Shown one piece after another: positions 1 to 6,225 of a DNA stretch of 9,492 nucleotides. Position 1 is the stretch's first letter. Each line of letters starts with the position of its first letter. Source of the stretch: Lachnospiraceae bacterium UBA3774 (GTDB lineage: Bacteria; Bacillota; Clostridia; Lachnospirales; Lachnospiraceae); NCBI GenBank assembly GCA_002369255.1, contig DFFO01000047.1, positions 1 to 9,492 of the forward strand, given 5' to 3'. The notes under the pieces were generated by a model. It ran no database searches, was not told where the DNA came from, and saw nothing but the letters and a program-made list of their open reading frames with translations. Made by a program: the position numbers and the translations under genes.

Positions 1-12
1 AGGAACTTGCTT

Positions 13-114
13 ATGCTAACCATCAGTGACCTTATAGCTGTACTTGCGTTAGTTGCAACATTTTACAGTCTTGGTTACATGCATGGAAGGCATGATTCCA
101 AGACACAAAAATAG
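13..114 (+). CDS. 33-residue hydrophobic peptide, probable type I toxin
   Basis: This small ORF starts at ATG 13 and ends at TAG 112-114. An AGGA lies 8 bases before the start, at the window edge. Residues about 4-22 are almost entirely hydrophobic (LIAVLALVATFYSLG core) and fit one membrane span; a short basic, polar tail follows (GRHDSKTQK). The stop codon sits inside the 5' arm of a GC-rich hairpin, and a strong promoter on the opposite strand drives an RNA through its 3' end. Small size, one span, charged tail and 3'-overlapping antisense RNA match the known layout of Firmicutes type I toxins such as TxpA/RatA. I do not recognise the exact family and toxicity is inferred. An alternative is a harmless small membrane peptide. 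Its promoter lies outside the window. Confidence 0.62.
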   Translation: MLTISDLIAVLALVATFYSLGYMHGRHDSKTQK

Positions 115-149
115 CCGCCCATAATGTCCTGCAAGACTGGGCGGTTATT
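110..149. terminator. Hairpin at toxin 3' end, terminator of the antisense RNA
   Basis: The arms 110-121 and 138-149 pair over 12 positions (CCGCCCA with TGGGCGG, extended by A/T pairs; one G-U pair on the + strand, which is a C-A mismatch on the minus strand). GTC 126-128 and GAC 135-137 can pair inside the loop. Read on the minus strand, the hairpin is followed by TATTTTTG (T run at 107-111), a good intrinsic terminator for the antisense RNA. On the + strand the following bases (TTATTCGC) are a weak U tract, so the toxin mRNA may continue to the next hairpin. Confidence 0.75.
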
Positions 150-166
150 CGCTCATATTATAAGGA

Positions 167-196
167 CTAACCGTCTATCGGTAGCACCTTCTTTAT
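167..196 (+). terminator. Possible terminator of the toxin mRNA
   Basis: CTAACCG at 167-173 pairs with CGGTAG at 179-184, with one bulged A and the loop TCTAT. The moderately U-rich CACCTTCTTTATG follows. This would place the toxin mRNA end near 190-196, opposite the start of the antisense RNA, so the two RNAs would overlap along almost the full antisense length. The same hairpin forms in the antisense RNA and could be a kissing loop. The U tract is imperfect, so this is tentative. Confidence 0.4.
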
Positions 197-202
197 GCTC
201 AA

Positions 203-231
203 ATAATAGCATTTCCGCCCACTTATGTCAA
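203..231 (-). promoter_or_regulatory. Near-consensus promoter of the antisense RNA
   Basis: On the minus strand, TTGACA (226-231, perfect -35) is separated by exactly 17 bases from TATTAT (203-208, 5/6 match to -10). It is one of the strongest sigma-A promoters visible in the window, as expected for an antitoxin RNA that must be in excess. The -35 box lies only 5 bases past the stop codon of the minus-strand MBOAT gene. Confidence 0.8.
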
Positions 232-236
232 GTTAC

Positions 237-1853
237 TCAAAATGCCCCGTATATGAAGCTTCCCGCGTCATATCCCGGACCGTAGTATCCGAATACAGAT
301 ACTGTCACGATAAGAAGCGACAATATCACCCACTGCACCGGAACCGGAAGCTTAAATATCCTCTCTCTCACGCTGCCTTTACGCTGAATAAGATCGAATA
401 TAAACATCACGAGTATAGCTATGACCGCTACAATAAAGTCCTCCTTTTCAAGTGACAGGTTTTCATATACAACTGCAAGCCTGAAGGTTGACCAGTCCGA
501 AAATATAAGCTTGAAGGCATTGAAGGCCGAAGGAACATCCTTGCTTATATCGAAGATACGCAGGAAAGACATGAGCCAGAATGTCTTTATTACCCTATAG
601 GCTCTCATCATGAAGCCGGCTTCGTTAAGCTTAAGCTTCTCAATTATCCTTAAGGATACCGGTTCCAACTCGGTTCCGAGTATAATAAAGAAGCAGTTAA
701 AGAGTCCCCATACAACATACCTGTTCTGCGACCCGTGCCACATGCCTGTGGTAAACCAGACCATGAACATGGGAATATATATTGGTATCCTCTTACCAAG
801 GCCGGTCATAGGGCCTGCCAGAGGATTCTTTTTTCCGGCAAGGGAGCTTCCCACTTCCCTGCACTTCTTCCCGAGCTTTATGATCCCCTTATTAAGTGAC
901 AGGGGATAAAAGATATAATCCTTAAACCACGAGCCCATAGTAATGTGCCACCTGGTCCAGTATTCGTTTATATTCTTTGAAAAATACGGCGTGATAAAGT
1001 TCTCTTCACTCTTTATGCCGAGCATTTCTCCAATACCTATAGCGATATCGATCCCGCCGGTAAAATCAGCATACAGCTGAATGGCATAAAGTAAAATAAG
1101 CAGCAAAACAAAAGCGCCGCGATAGTCCGCATATCCCGAGGAGAGCGTTTTGACTATAGGCACAAGCCGATCTGCTATGATCAGTTTTTTTGCGAAACCC
1201 CATAGCACGCGGACAAAACCTTTTTTTACTTCGACCGCGTCAAAAGCGTGTTCAGAAAAAAGGCTTTTTGAGAGATAATCATACCGGCTGATAGGTCCCT
1301 GGATGACCTGCGGAAAGAATGACACGAACAGAAGGAACTTTGCCGGATCTTTTTGCGGCTCGTATTTTCCGCGGTTTACGTCGATAAGATAACCCATACT
1401 CTTAAAGGTATAATAAGAAATACCAAGCGGCACGGCAAAATGCATAAATGCATTGCTGCTGCCGAATATGGAATTAATATTTTCAATTACGAAATCAGTA
1501 TATTTTATTACTGCGAGAATACCGAGATTGAGCAGCAGGCAGGCAAGAAATATCCATCTTGTCTTCTTTTTGGTCTGCTCCTTGAATGCTTTTTTTGCTT
1601 CACGGTCAAGCGAATCTTTTTTTACCTGATATTCGGCGGCTCTTTTGTCTTTAATCCTTCCGATCAAAACGCCGGCGCCCCAGGTCGAAATCGCGGTGAT
1701 TAAGATATATGCCAGAAAAGAGATACCCGCATAAGCATAAAAAAGGCAGCTGCCTAAAAGCAGAAGTATCCATTGGAATTTTTTCGGTATCAGGTAGTAA
1801 AGCAAGAATATCGCGATAAGAAACGCGATAAACTCATAAGAAGTAAAACTCAT
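237..1853 (-). CDS. MBOAT-family O-acyltransferase (AlgI/DltB type)
   Basis: This is a 538-residue integral membrane protein with many hydrophobic segments (for example about 7-23, 28-55, 100-117, 248-266, 360-372 and the C-terminal region 480-525). Family signatures are YADFTGGIDIAIG near 261-273, WTRWHITMGSWFKDY at 299-313 and MWHGS at 371-375, where His373 is the expected catalytic histidine and His303 the second conserved one. MBOAT proteins of this branch move an acyl group from a cytoplasmic donor to a polymer outside the membrane (AlgI for alginate, PatA for peptidoglycan, DltB for teichoic acid). The signatures resemble AlgI/PatA at least as much as DltB. Its start lies 3 bases after the carrier-protein stop, so the likely donor is the aminoacyl carrier protein. 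It is the last gene of the operon and no terminator lies between it and the antisense promoter. Confidence 0.93.
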   Translation of the reverse strand: MSFTSYEFIAFLIAIFLLYYLIPKKFQWILLLLGSCLFYAYAGISFLAYILITAISTWGAGVLIGRIKDKRAAEYQVKKDSLDREAKKAFKEQTKKKTRWIFLACLLLNLGILAVIKYTDFVIENINSIFGSSNAFMHFAVPLGISYYTFKSMGYLIDVNRGKYEPQKDPAKFLLFVSFFPQVIQGPISRYDYLSKSLFSEHAFDAVEVKKGFVRVLWGFAKKLIIADRLVPIVKTLSSGYADYRGAFVLLLILLYAIQLYADFTGGIDIAIGIGEMLGIKSEENFITPYFSKNINEYWTRWHITMGSWFKDYIFYPLSLNKGIIKLGKKCREVGSSLAGKKNPLAGPMTGLGKRIPIYIPMFMVWFTTGMWHGSQNRYVVWGLFNCFFIILGTELEPVSLRIIEKLKLNEAGFMMRAYRVIKTFWLMSFLRIFDISKDVPSAFNAFKLIFSDWSTFRLAVVYENLSLEKEDFIVAVIAILVMFIFDLIQRKGSVRERIFKLPVPVQWVILSLLIVTVSVFGYYGPGYDAGSFIYGAF

Positions 1854-1856
1854 ATA

Positions 1857-2084
1857 TTATTCGTCCTGAAGCTTTTCGATCAGCTCCCAGATAGCCTTGG
1901 CGGAATTGAAATTGTCAGGGATCAGTTCCTCTGCGGGGATCGCCACGTCGAACACTTCATTGACTTCGGTAACGATAGTTACGATATCGAAAGAGTCAAG
2001 TATCTTGTCGTCGATCAAGGTATCGCATTCATCAAAGTCAACTTCGGGATGCAGATCCTCTAAAATTTCAATCAATTCTTCCAT
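1857..2084 (-). CDS. Stand-alone acyl/aminoacyl carrier protein (DltC-like)
   Basis: This is a 75-residue acidic protein, the normal size for a carrier protein. The motif ILDSFDIV at 28-35 places the phosphopantetheine on Ser31; DSF resembles the DSFG-type site of DltC more than the DSL site of fatty-acid ACPs. Four predicted helices and many Asp/Glu residues fit the fold. An AAGGGAG ribosome site lies inside the end of the upstream adenylation gene, only 4 bases separate the two genes, and the MBOAT gene follows after 3 bases. The carrier therefore should accept the residue activated by the adenylating enzyme and present it to the MBOAT protein. A phosphopantetheinyl transferase must come from elsewhere in the genome. 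Confidence 0.92.
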   Translation of the reverse strand: MEELIEILEDLHPEVDFDECDTLIDDKILDSFDIVTIVTEVNEVFDVAIPAEELIPDNFNSAKAIWELIEKLQDE

Positions 2085-2088
2085 TATG

Positions 2089-3600
2089 TTATTCTCCCTT
2101 GTAGAGTTTTTTGAGATGATTTCTGTCTATTTTCCCGTTCGCTGTATGGGGCATCGTATCAAGCTGCTGCATGACGTTCGGGATCATGTACCTGGGCAGT
2201 TTTGCTTTCAAAAAAACCGCCATTTCCTTTGTGGAAACATCTCCAACATAATACAACACAATCCTTTTTTTGTCATCATCAAATATACAGCATGAGCTTT
2301 TGATCTCATCATGCATATTGACCACTGCCTCGATCTCGCCAAGCTCTATGCGGTGGCCCATATGTTTGATCTGATAGTCTTTTCTTGAAAGGAATATCAG
2401 CTCGTGATCCTCATTGTAACGGCCGAGATCTCCCGTGCGGTAGATTATCTCGGGGTAGGCGTTATTCAGCGGATTTTGAACAAAGCTTTCCGACGTCTTT
2501 TCGGGATTGCGGTAGTATCCGAGAGTAACGGCCGTTCCCCTGATGCAGATCTCACCCGTCTCGCCCTCGCGGACTTCCTGTCCGTCGTCGCCCAGAAGAA
2601 GTATCTGAGTGTTTCTGAAAGGCCTGCCTATCGGGATGACCTCTCCTTCGTCAAAAAGCCTGTCGCACTTGTAGTAGCAGCTCATTCCGGTAGCTTCCGT
2701 GGGCCCGTAGAGGTTGATAAAACGGGTCTTTGGCAAAGTCTTTTTCCATAAATTGTATTGTTTTATGGGAAAAACTTCGCTTCCGAAGGCAACGAGTCGC
2801 AGATGCTCCGGAATCACCTTGTCGAAAGTCTTGAACGCCGAGATCATGGTAAGCGCTGAAACAACCCAGCAGATCGTATTGATCTTCTTTTCATTCAAAA
2901 ACTCCACAAGTTTTATCGGGAACATAAAAAGATTTTTCGGGATAAGATACGTGGTCGCGCCGAATTTCAGCGTCGGGTAAAGCTCTTTTAAGCAGGCGTC
3001 AAAATAAAGCGGCGTCTGGTTTCCGAAAACAGTATCTGAATCAAACTGCAAAACATCCGACAACTGCTCTATATAATCGATAACGGAGCGGTGGCAGGCC
3101 GCCACGCCCTTCGGCACTCCGGTAGATCCGGAGGTAAAGACTATATACAGCGGATCTATGTCAAGCTGAGCGTTTCGTACGGTTTCAAGCGCTTTTTCAT
3201 TTATTTCGAATTCGCAGATATCATCGTATTTAAAGACGCTTCCGGAATAGTCAAATTCTTTCACGACCGCCCAGGTAATGTCGTCGCAAATGATCGCGCG
3301 GGGCTTTAAGCTGTCAAATATCAGCCCGACGCGGTGTCTTGGCATTTCTTCGTCAATAGGCACATAGCAGCAGCCCGCATAAACCGCGCCAAAAAAGGCG
3401 ATTATGGAATTCGGATGCTTTGCCATAAAAACGACTACCGGCTCCTTTTCAAAGCCTTTCGACAAAAGAAACGAGCCTATGGACTTTGATCGCGAGTAAA
3501 CCTGCGAAAAAGTCACCTCATCGGTGTCGTTCGCATATGCTGTCTTGTCGGGGAAAACCGGCGCGATTTTTTCAAGATATTCAAGTACGTTTGTCTGCAT
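2089..3600 (-). CDS. Amino-acid adenylating enzyme (DltA-like, altered pocket)
   Basis: This 503-residue stand-alone adenylation domain (ANL superfamily) is the length of DltA and has no fused carrier. Core motifs are in order: TSGSTGVPKG (156-165, P-loop), YFDACLKELYP (199-209), NLYGPTEATG (296-305), YRTGDLG (387-393), SRKDYQIKHMGHRIELGEIE (405-424) and TANGKIDR (486-493) with catalytic Lys490. Asp201 is the usual contact for the substrate alpha-amino group, so an alpha-amino acid is expected. Aligned by eye to PheA/DltA, the pocket reads D201 A202 K205 C244 V270 F272 L297 G305 M306 K490. This differs from DltA, which has Met at the K205 position and Cys at the F272 position, so D-alanine is not assured. 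Lys205 suggests an acidic substrate. The start ATG follows an AGGA site 15 bases after the racemase stop. Confidence 0.9.
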   Translation of the reverse strand: MQTNVLEYLEKIAPVFPDKTAYANDTDEVTFSQVYSRSKSIGSFLLSKGFEKEPVVVFMAKHPNSIIAFFGAVYAGCCYVPIDEEMPRHRVGLIFDSLKPRAIICDDITWAVVKEFDYSGSVFKYDDICEFEINEKALETVRNAQLDIDPLYIVFTSGSTGVPKGVAACHRSVIDYIEQLSDVLQFDSDTVFGNQTPLYFDACLKELYPTLKFGATTYLIPKNLFMFPIKLVEFLNEKKINTICWVVSALTMISAFKTFDKVIPEHLRLVAFGSEVFPIKQYNLWKKTLPKTRFINLYGPTEATGMSCYYKCDRLFDEGEVIPIGRPFRNTQILLLGDDGQEVREGETGEICIRGTAVTLGYYRNPEKTSESFVQNPLNNAYPEIIYRTGDLGRYNEDHELIFLSRKDYQIKHMGHRIELGEIEAVVNMHDEIKSSCCIFDDDKKRIVLYYVGDVSTKEMAVFLKAKLPRYMIPNVMQQLDTMPHTANGKIDRNHLKKLYKGE

Positions 3601-3615
3601 TTTGATAGGGGTCCT

Positions 3616-4332
3616 TTAGCTGATGAGGTTTTCATAACCGGCTTTGAGCGGCACTCCGCAGCGGGTGATAGCTTCTTTTGCCATTACCTCCATTGCGTCG
3701 ATAAAACCGGAGCCTAAGCGTCTGCCGCGTTTTATAACAGACAGTTCTGTGCATCCGAGGATGACCACCTGAGCGCCGTTTTGGCGGAGCTTATCCGCTA
3801 TGCCGTTAAATTTCGGCATTTCGGGCGGCAGTCCTGCCTTAACGTTCTGATAAATGATATGCATTACGCCTTCCTGCGAGGCGGAATCGGGCACAACGGA
3901 CTCAATACCGCAGGCAAGAAGCTCTTTTTGATAGAGCCCGGTCTGAACGGTACCGTCAGTAGCCATAATCCCCGCTTTAGTTATGCCTGCCTGTTTAAGA
4001 TATTTTGCAGTTTCGCGTATAAGATGGATCACCGGCAGTTGAAGGTCGTTTTCAAGCTTGGCGTGGAAAAAATGCGCGGTATTACAGGGCACGGTGATAA
4101 TCTCCGCACCAAGCGCCTTGACGTCCCGGCCCGCTTTTAAAAGATACGGATAAGGATCCAGATCAGAGACGCCAAGTATAAAGCGCGTCCTATCCGGCGT
4201 TTCGGGATTTGAAGATACGACAAGAGGAATATGCTCCTGATCCCGTTTTGCTTCTGTCATTTCCGCAACCAATTCAAGAAAATATGCTGTTGCCATGGGG
4301 CCAAGGCCCCCGATAACTCCTAATTTTTTCAT
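3616..4332 (-). CDS. Aspartate/glutamate-family racemase, cofactor-independent
   Basis: This 238-residue cytoplasmic protein carries the Asp/Glu racemase family marks: GGLGPMAT at 8-15, PCNTAH at 82-87 and LGCTEL at 192-197. Cys83 and Cys194 are the two catalytic cysteines that take the alpha proton off either face without PLP. Both are present, so it should be a true racemase and not one of the one-cysteine relatives. The family includes aspartate racemase, glutamate racemase MurI and broad-specificity YgeA-like enzymes; the GGLGPMAT and GCTELSVI forms fit the aspartate racemase/YgeA branch better than MurI. A GAGG site 5 bases before the ATG supports the start. It lies 15 bases ahead of the adenylating enzyme, suggesting it makes that enzyme's D-amino acid. 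The exact substrate is not proven. Confidence 0.88.
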   Translation of the reverse strand: MKKLGVIGGLGPMATAYFLELVAEMTEAKRDQEHIPLVVSSNPETPDRTRFILGVSDLDPYPYLLKAGRDVKALGAEIITVPCNTAHFFHAKLENDLQLPVIHLIRETAKYLKQAGITKAGIMATDGTVQTGLYQKELLACGIESVVPDSASQEGVMHIIYQNVKAGLPPEMPKFNGIADKLRQNGAQVVILGCTELSVIKRGRRLGSGFIDAMEVMAKEAITRCGVPLKAGYENLIS

Positions 4333-4364
4333 ATTAACCTCGTAAATATTATCTATCAGTTTTT

Positions 4365-5210
4365 TTACTTTCTGCTCTGCATCCTTCCGAGCCCGAGCGG
4401 CTCTGTGGCAGTGGCCGGATACAGCGACGGATCAAAAGTATAATAGCCTTTTGCCGCGTCCTGATGCCTGTCCCACTCAAGCAGTTCTTCATCGGTGCGA
4501 AGGAAGCAGTACCAGTATTTGTCTTTGTCTTCCGATCTCGGACATGAATCGATATGATACCACTGGCCATTATATTTGACAAGATTCCAATAATGCCTCG
4601 TTTCCCCGCCGAGTCTTTCTATATCTATCGTTTCAAAACCCATCACTCGCATAACGGCTTTCATCATGGCATAATGCGTATAGCAGTCGCCGCTCAGGGT
4701 TTCGAAGCCGTGAATAGCTTCGTTTATCCAACCGTTTTTGTTCGAGGTGCCGGTATATTTCATTCGGTTTTTGATCCACCAGTACGTATTGTATAGCTTG
4801 TAAAGGTCTGAATCTTCGTCCGAAGTGCTCTCCTGAACGACTTTTTTGGCAAGCCGCTCCATTTTGTCATAATTGGTAAGATCTTCCTGCGTGGAAGGCT
4901 CCCGGGCGCCGCTTTCTTCCGACGATTCCTCTGCAGGCAATTCTTCATCAGCGGAACTGCTTTGCGCGGCAATACTGTTTGCATAGTTTTGGACCAGACT
5001 TTCGTTTATTCCGGCTTCAACGTCGCTGCGGGTATCAGCGGCGGCTTGGGTTATCTCACTGCTTTCCTTTTCGTCCGAAAAAAGCGTTTGACGAAGAAGG
5101 AAAAATGCCCCTATGCACAGCCACACGCAGATAAGTCCGAGCACTATCTTTCCGGCGATCCTGCGGCCTTTTGATATCTGCTTTTTCTTTTTTCTTTTTT
5201 TGTTTTGCAT
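4365..5210 (-). CDS. Membrane-anchored transglutaminase-like protein 1
   Basis: This 281-residue protein has a very basic N terminus (KKRKKKK at 4-10), one hydrophobic segment at about 22-41, a Ser/Glu/Ala-rich low-complexity linker (about 45-110) and a C-terminal transglutaminase-like core (about 115-260). The positive-inside rule puts the catalytic part outside the cell. The papain-like triad is visible: Cys176 in SGDCYTHYA, His206 in TRHYWNL and Asp221 in YHIDSCP. In bacteria this fold covers cysteine peptidases and peptide cyclotransferases as well as cross-linking enzymes, so the reaction is unknown. The start lies 3 bases after the stop of the second such gene, and the racemase follows after 32 bases, so they should share a transcript. 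The two proteins are distant paralogues; this one lacks the Ig-like domain. Confidence 0.85.
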   Translation of the reverse strand: MQNKKRKKKKQISKGRRIAGKIVLGLICVWLCIGAFFLLRQTLFSDEKESSEITQAAADTRSDVEAGINESLVQNYANSIAAQSSSADEELPAEESSEESGAREPSTQEDLTNYDKMERLAKKVVQESTSDEDSDLYKLYNTYWWIKNRMKYTGTSNKNGWINEAIHGFETLSGDCYTHYAMMKAVMRVMGFETIDIERLGGETRHYWNLVKYNGQWYHIDSCPRSEDKDKYWYCFLRTDEELLEWDRHQDAAKGYYTFDPSLYPATATEPLGLGRMQSRK

Positions 5211-5213
5211 TAC

Positions 5214-6200
5214 TTACTCTTTGAAGAACGAATAATAATCGGGCTGCGCGTCAAGGTCGGTGATGATCTTCGTCGCTCTTTCCGGATACGCGGCATGATC
5301 AAACACATGCGAATTGTCGTGCGCCGCCGAATAAGCGTCGAGCTGCTCGTCCGTTACCATGAAGAAATAATCCCCCGAGCCGTCTCTGGGCGTGGTGTCG
5401 TAATGGTACCAGCCGTCACCGAGATTTACGAGGCTCCAAAAATGCATTGAATGCGACGTGTCGCTTTTTACAACGTCCACCGTAGGAATACCGCACTCCT
5501 CAAGCAGCGCTTTCGCAGCGCAGAAATAATTGAAGCAATCGCCTTTGTGCGTATCGAAAAACTGAATGGCGCCACGAACCCAGTTTGACTTGTCGGACGT
5601 CGAAACGTAGTCCGCATTATAGTTGACCCAAAGCCAGATGCGCTGAGCTTTTTCGTAGTCGCTCATATCATCCGTTACGATCTTTTTCAGATAAAGACCC
5701 GCTAGGTATTTCATCTGCGAAATTTCCTGCTCAGTCGCATCTCCGTTGTCCGAAGGAGGAGCGGTCACGCTTAGCTTCACGGTAACAGATGCCTCATTTC
5801 CGGAAGCGTCTCTTGCGATATACGTAACATCATACGTGCCCGGAGTCGACAGATCCACGAGGGAATTATCTACTTCCAGAGAGGGGTTTGCATCGGTATC
5901 GTCGGTGACAGTCACTCCGGTCATATATGATACCGCGCTGCCCATGACTGCCTCTATATCCCTGGCTCCGTTTATCACCGGAGGAGTCGTGTCATCTGAC
6001 GCCGGCTCAGATGTCTGGACGGGCGTTGTTTCCGCTTCTTCACCGCCGGACAATGTCTTGATCAAAAGTATGACAACGAGGATGACCACTATCAGGGCAA
6101 GTATAAGGATTATGCGGTTTCTTATCGCTCTTTGACGTTTTTCTTTTCTACGGGCGTTCATGGCCCTGCTTGTGTTTCTTGTATTTCTTGTATTATCCAT
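5214..6200 (-). CDS. Membrane-anchored Ig-like/transglutaminase protein 2
   Basis: The ORF extends to 6239, but the start is taken at 6200 because AAGGAG (6209-6214) lies exactly 8 bases before this ATG and the longer form would overlap the mutase gene. This gives 328 residues. In order they hold a basic N terminus with an NTRNTRNTSR repeat (3-12), a membrane segment (about 29-48), a short Thr/Pro/Ser/acidic linker, one Ig-like domain (about 71-146: DTTPPVI, TPGTYDVTYIARDASGN, the DUF5011/HYR-like pattern) and a transglutaminase-like core (about 160-275). The triad is Cys222 (KGDCFNYF), His253 (SMHFWSL) and Asp268 (YHYDTTP). The topology is cytoplasmic N terminus with the catalytic part outside. 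It probably processes or cross-links an envelope peptide or protein; the substrate is unknown. Confidence 0.86.
   Translation of the reverse strand: MDNTRNTRNTSRAMNARRKEKRQRAIRNRIILILALIVVILVVILLIKTLSGGEEAETTPVQTSEPASDDTTPPVINGARDIEAVMGSAVSYMTGVTVTDDTDANPSLEVDNSLVDLSTPGTYDVTYIARDASGNEASVTVKLSVTAPPSDNGDATEQEISQMKYLAGLYLKKIVTDDMSDYEKAQRIWLWVNYNADYVSTSDKSNWVRGAIQFFDTHKGDCFNYFCAAKALLEECGIPTVDVVKSDTSHSMHFWSLVNLGDGWYHYDTTPRDGSGDYFFMVTDEQLDAYSAAHDNSHVFDHAAYPERATKIITDLDAQPDYYSFFKE
6168..6194 (-). repeat. Three 9-bp tandem repeats in a coding region
   Basis: Two identical AATACAAGA units and one variant AACACAAGC encode Asn-Thr-Arg, Asn-Thr-Arg, Asn-Thr-Ser directly after Met-Asp of transglutaminase-like protein 2. 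The length is a multiple of three, so copy changes would keep the frame and alter only the cytoplasmic tail. Confidence 0.85.
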
Positions 6201-6208
6201 TAATAAGT

Positions 6209-6214
6209 CTCCTT
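6209..6214 (-). promoter_or_regulatory. Ribosome site that decides the protein 2 start
   Basis: AAGGAG on the minus strand ends 8 bases before ATG 6200. No comparable site precedes the in-frame ATG at 6239, which lies inside the end of the mutase gene. Confidence 0.8.
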
Positions 6215-6225
6215 CGAAAAAAGGG

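Larger units (their letters stand above)
107..196 (-). ncRNA. Antisense RNA to toxin mRNA, probable antitoxin
   Basis: A minus-strand transcript of about 90 nt is predicted. It would start near 196, about 7 bases past a TATTAT box, and end at the T run 107-111 after the 110-149 hairpin. It contains no useful ORF and is fully complementary to the 3' end of the toxin mRNA, including its stop codon. Convergent genes with overlapping 3' ends are the known architecture of TxpA/RatA-type modules, where the antisense RNA pairs with the toxin message and triggers its decay. Both ends are inferred from promoter and terminator signals only. Confidence 0.62.

Noticed and set aside
1897..2295. + strand reading frames inside the minus-strand genes (such as 1897-2295, 5746-6135, 8874-9224)
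   Set aside because: They lie opposite well-conserved genes, show no family motifs and lack ribosome sites, so they are shadows.
2089..3600. Plain dltA (D-alanine ligase) with standard dltABC
   Set aside because: The overall layout is Dlt-like, but the pocket residues differ from DltA at two selective positions and the racemase next to it is of the Asp/Glu type, so the dlt symbols would claim too much.
3616..4332. Glutamate racemase MurI for peptidoglycan
   Set aside because: The GGLGPMAT start and GCTELSVI motif fit the aspartate racemase/YgeA branch, and the gene is embedded with the adenylating enzyme rather than cell-wall precursor genes. Glutamate as substrate is not excluded.
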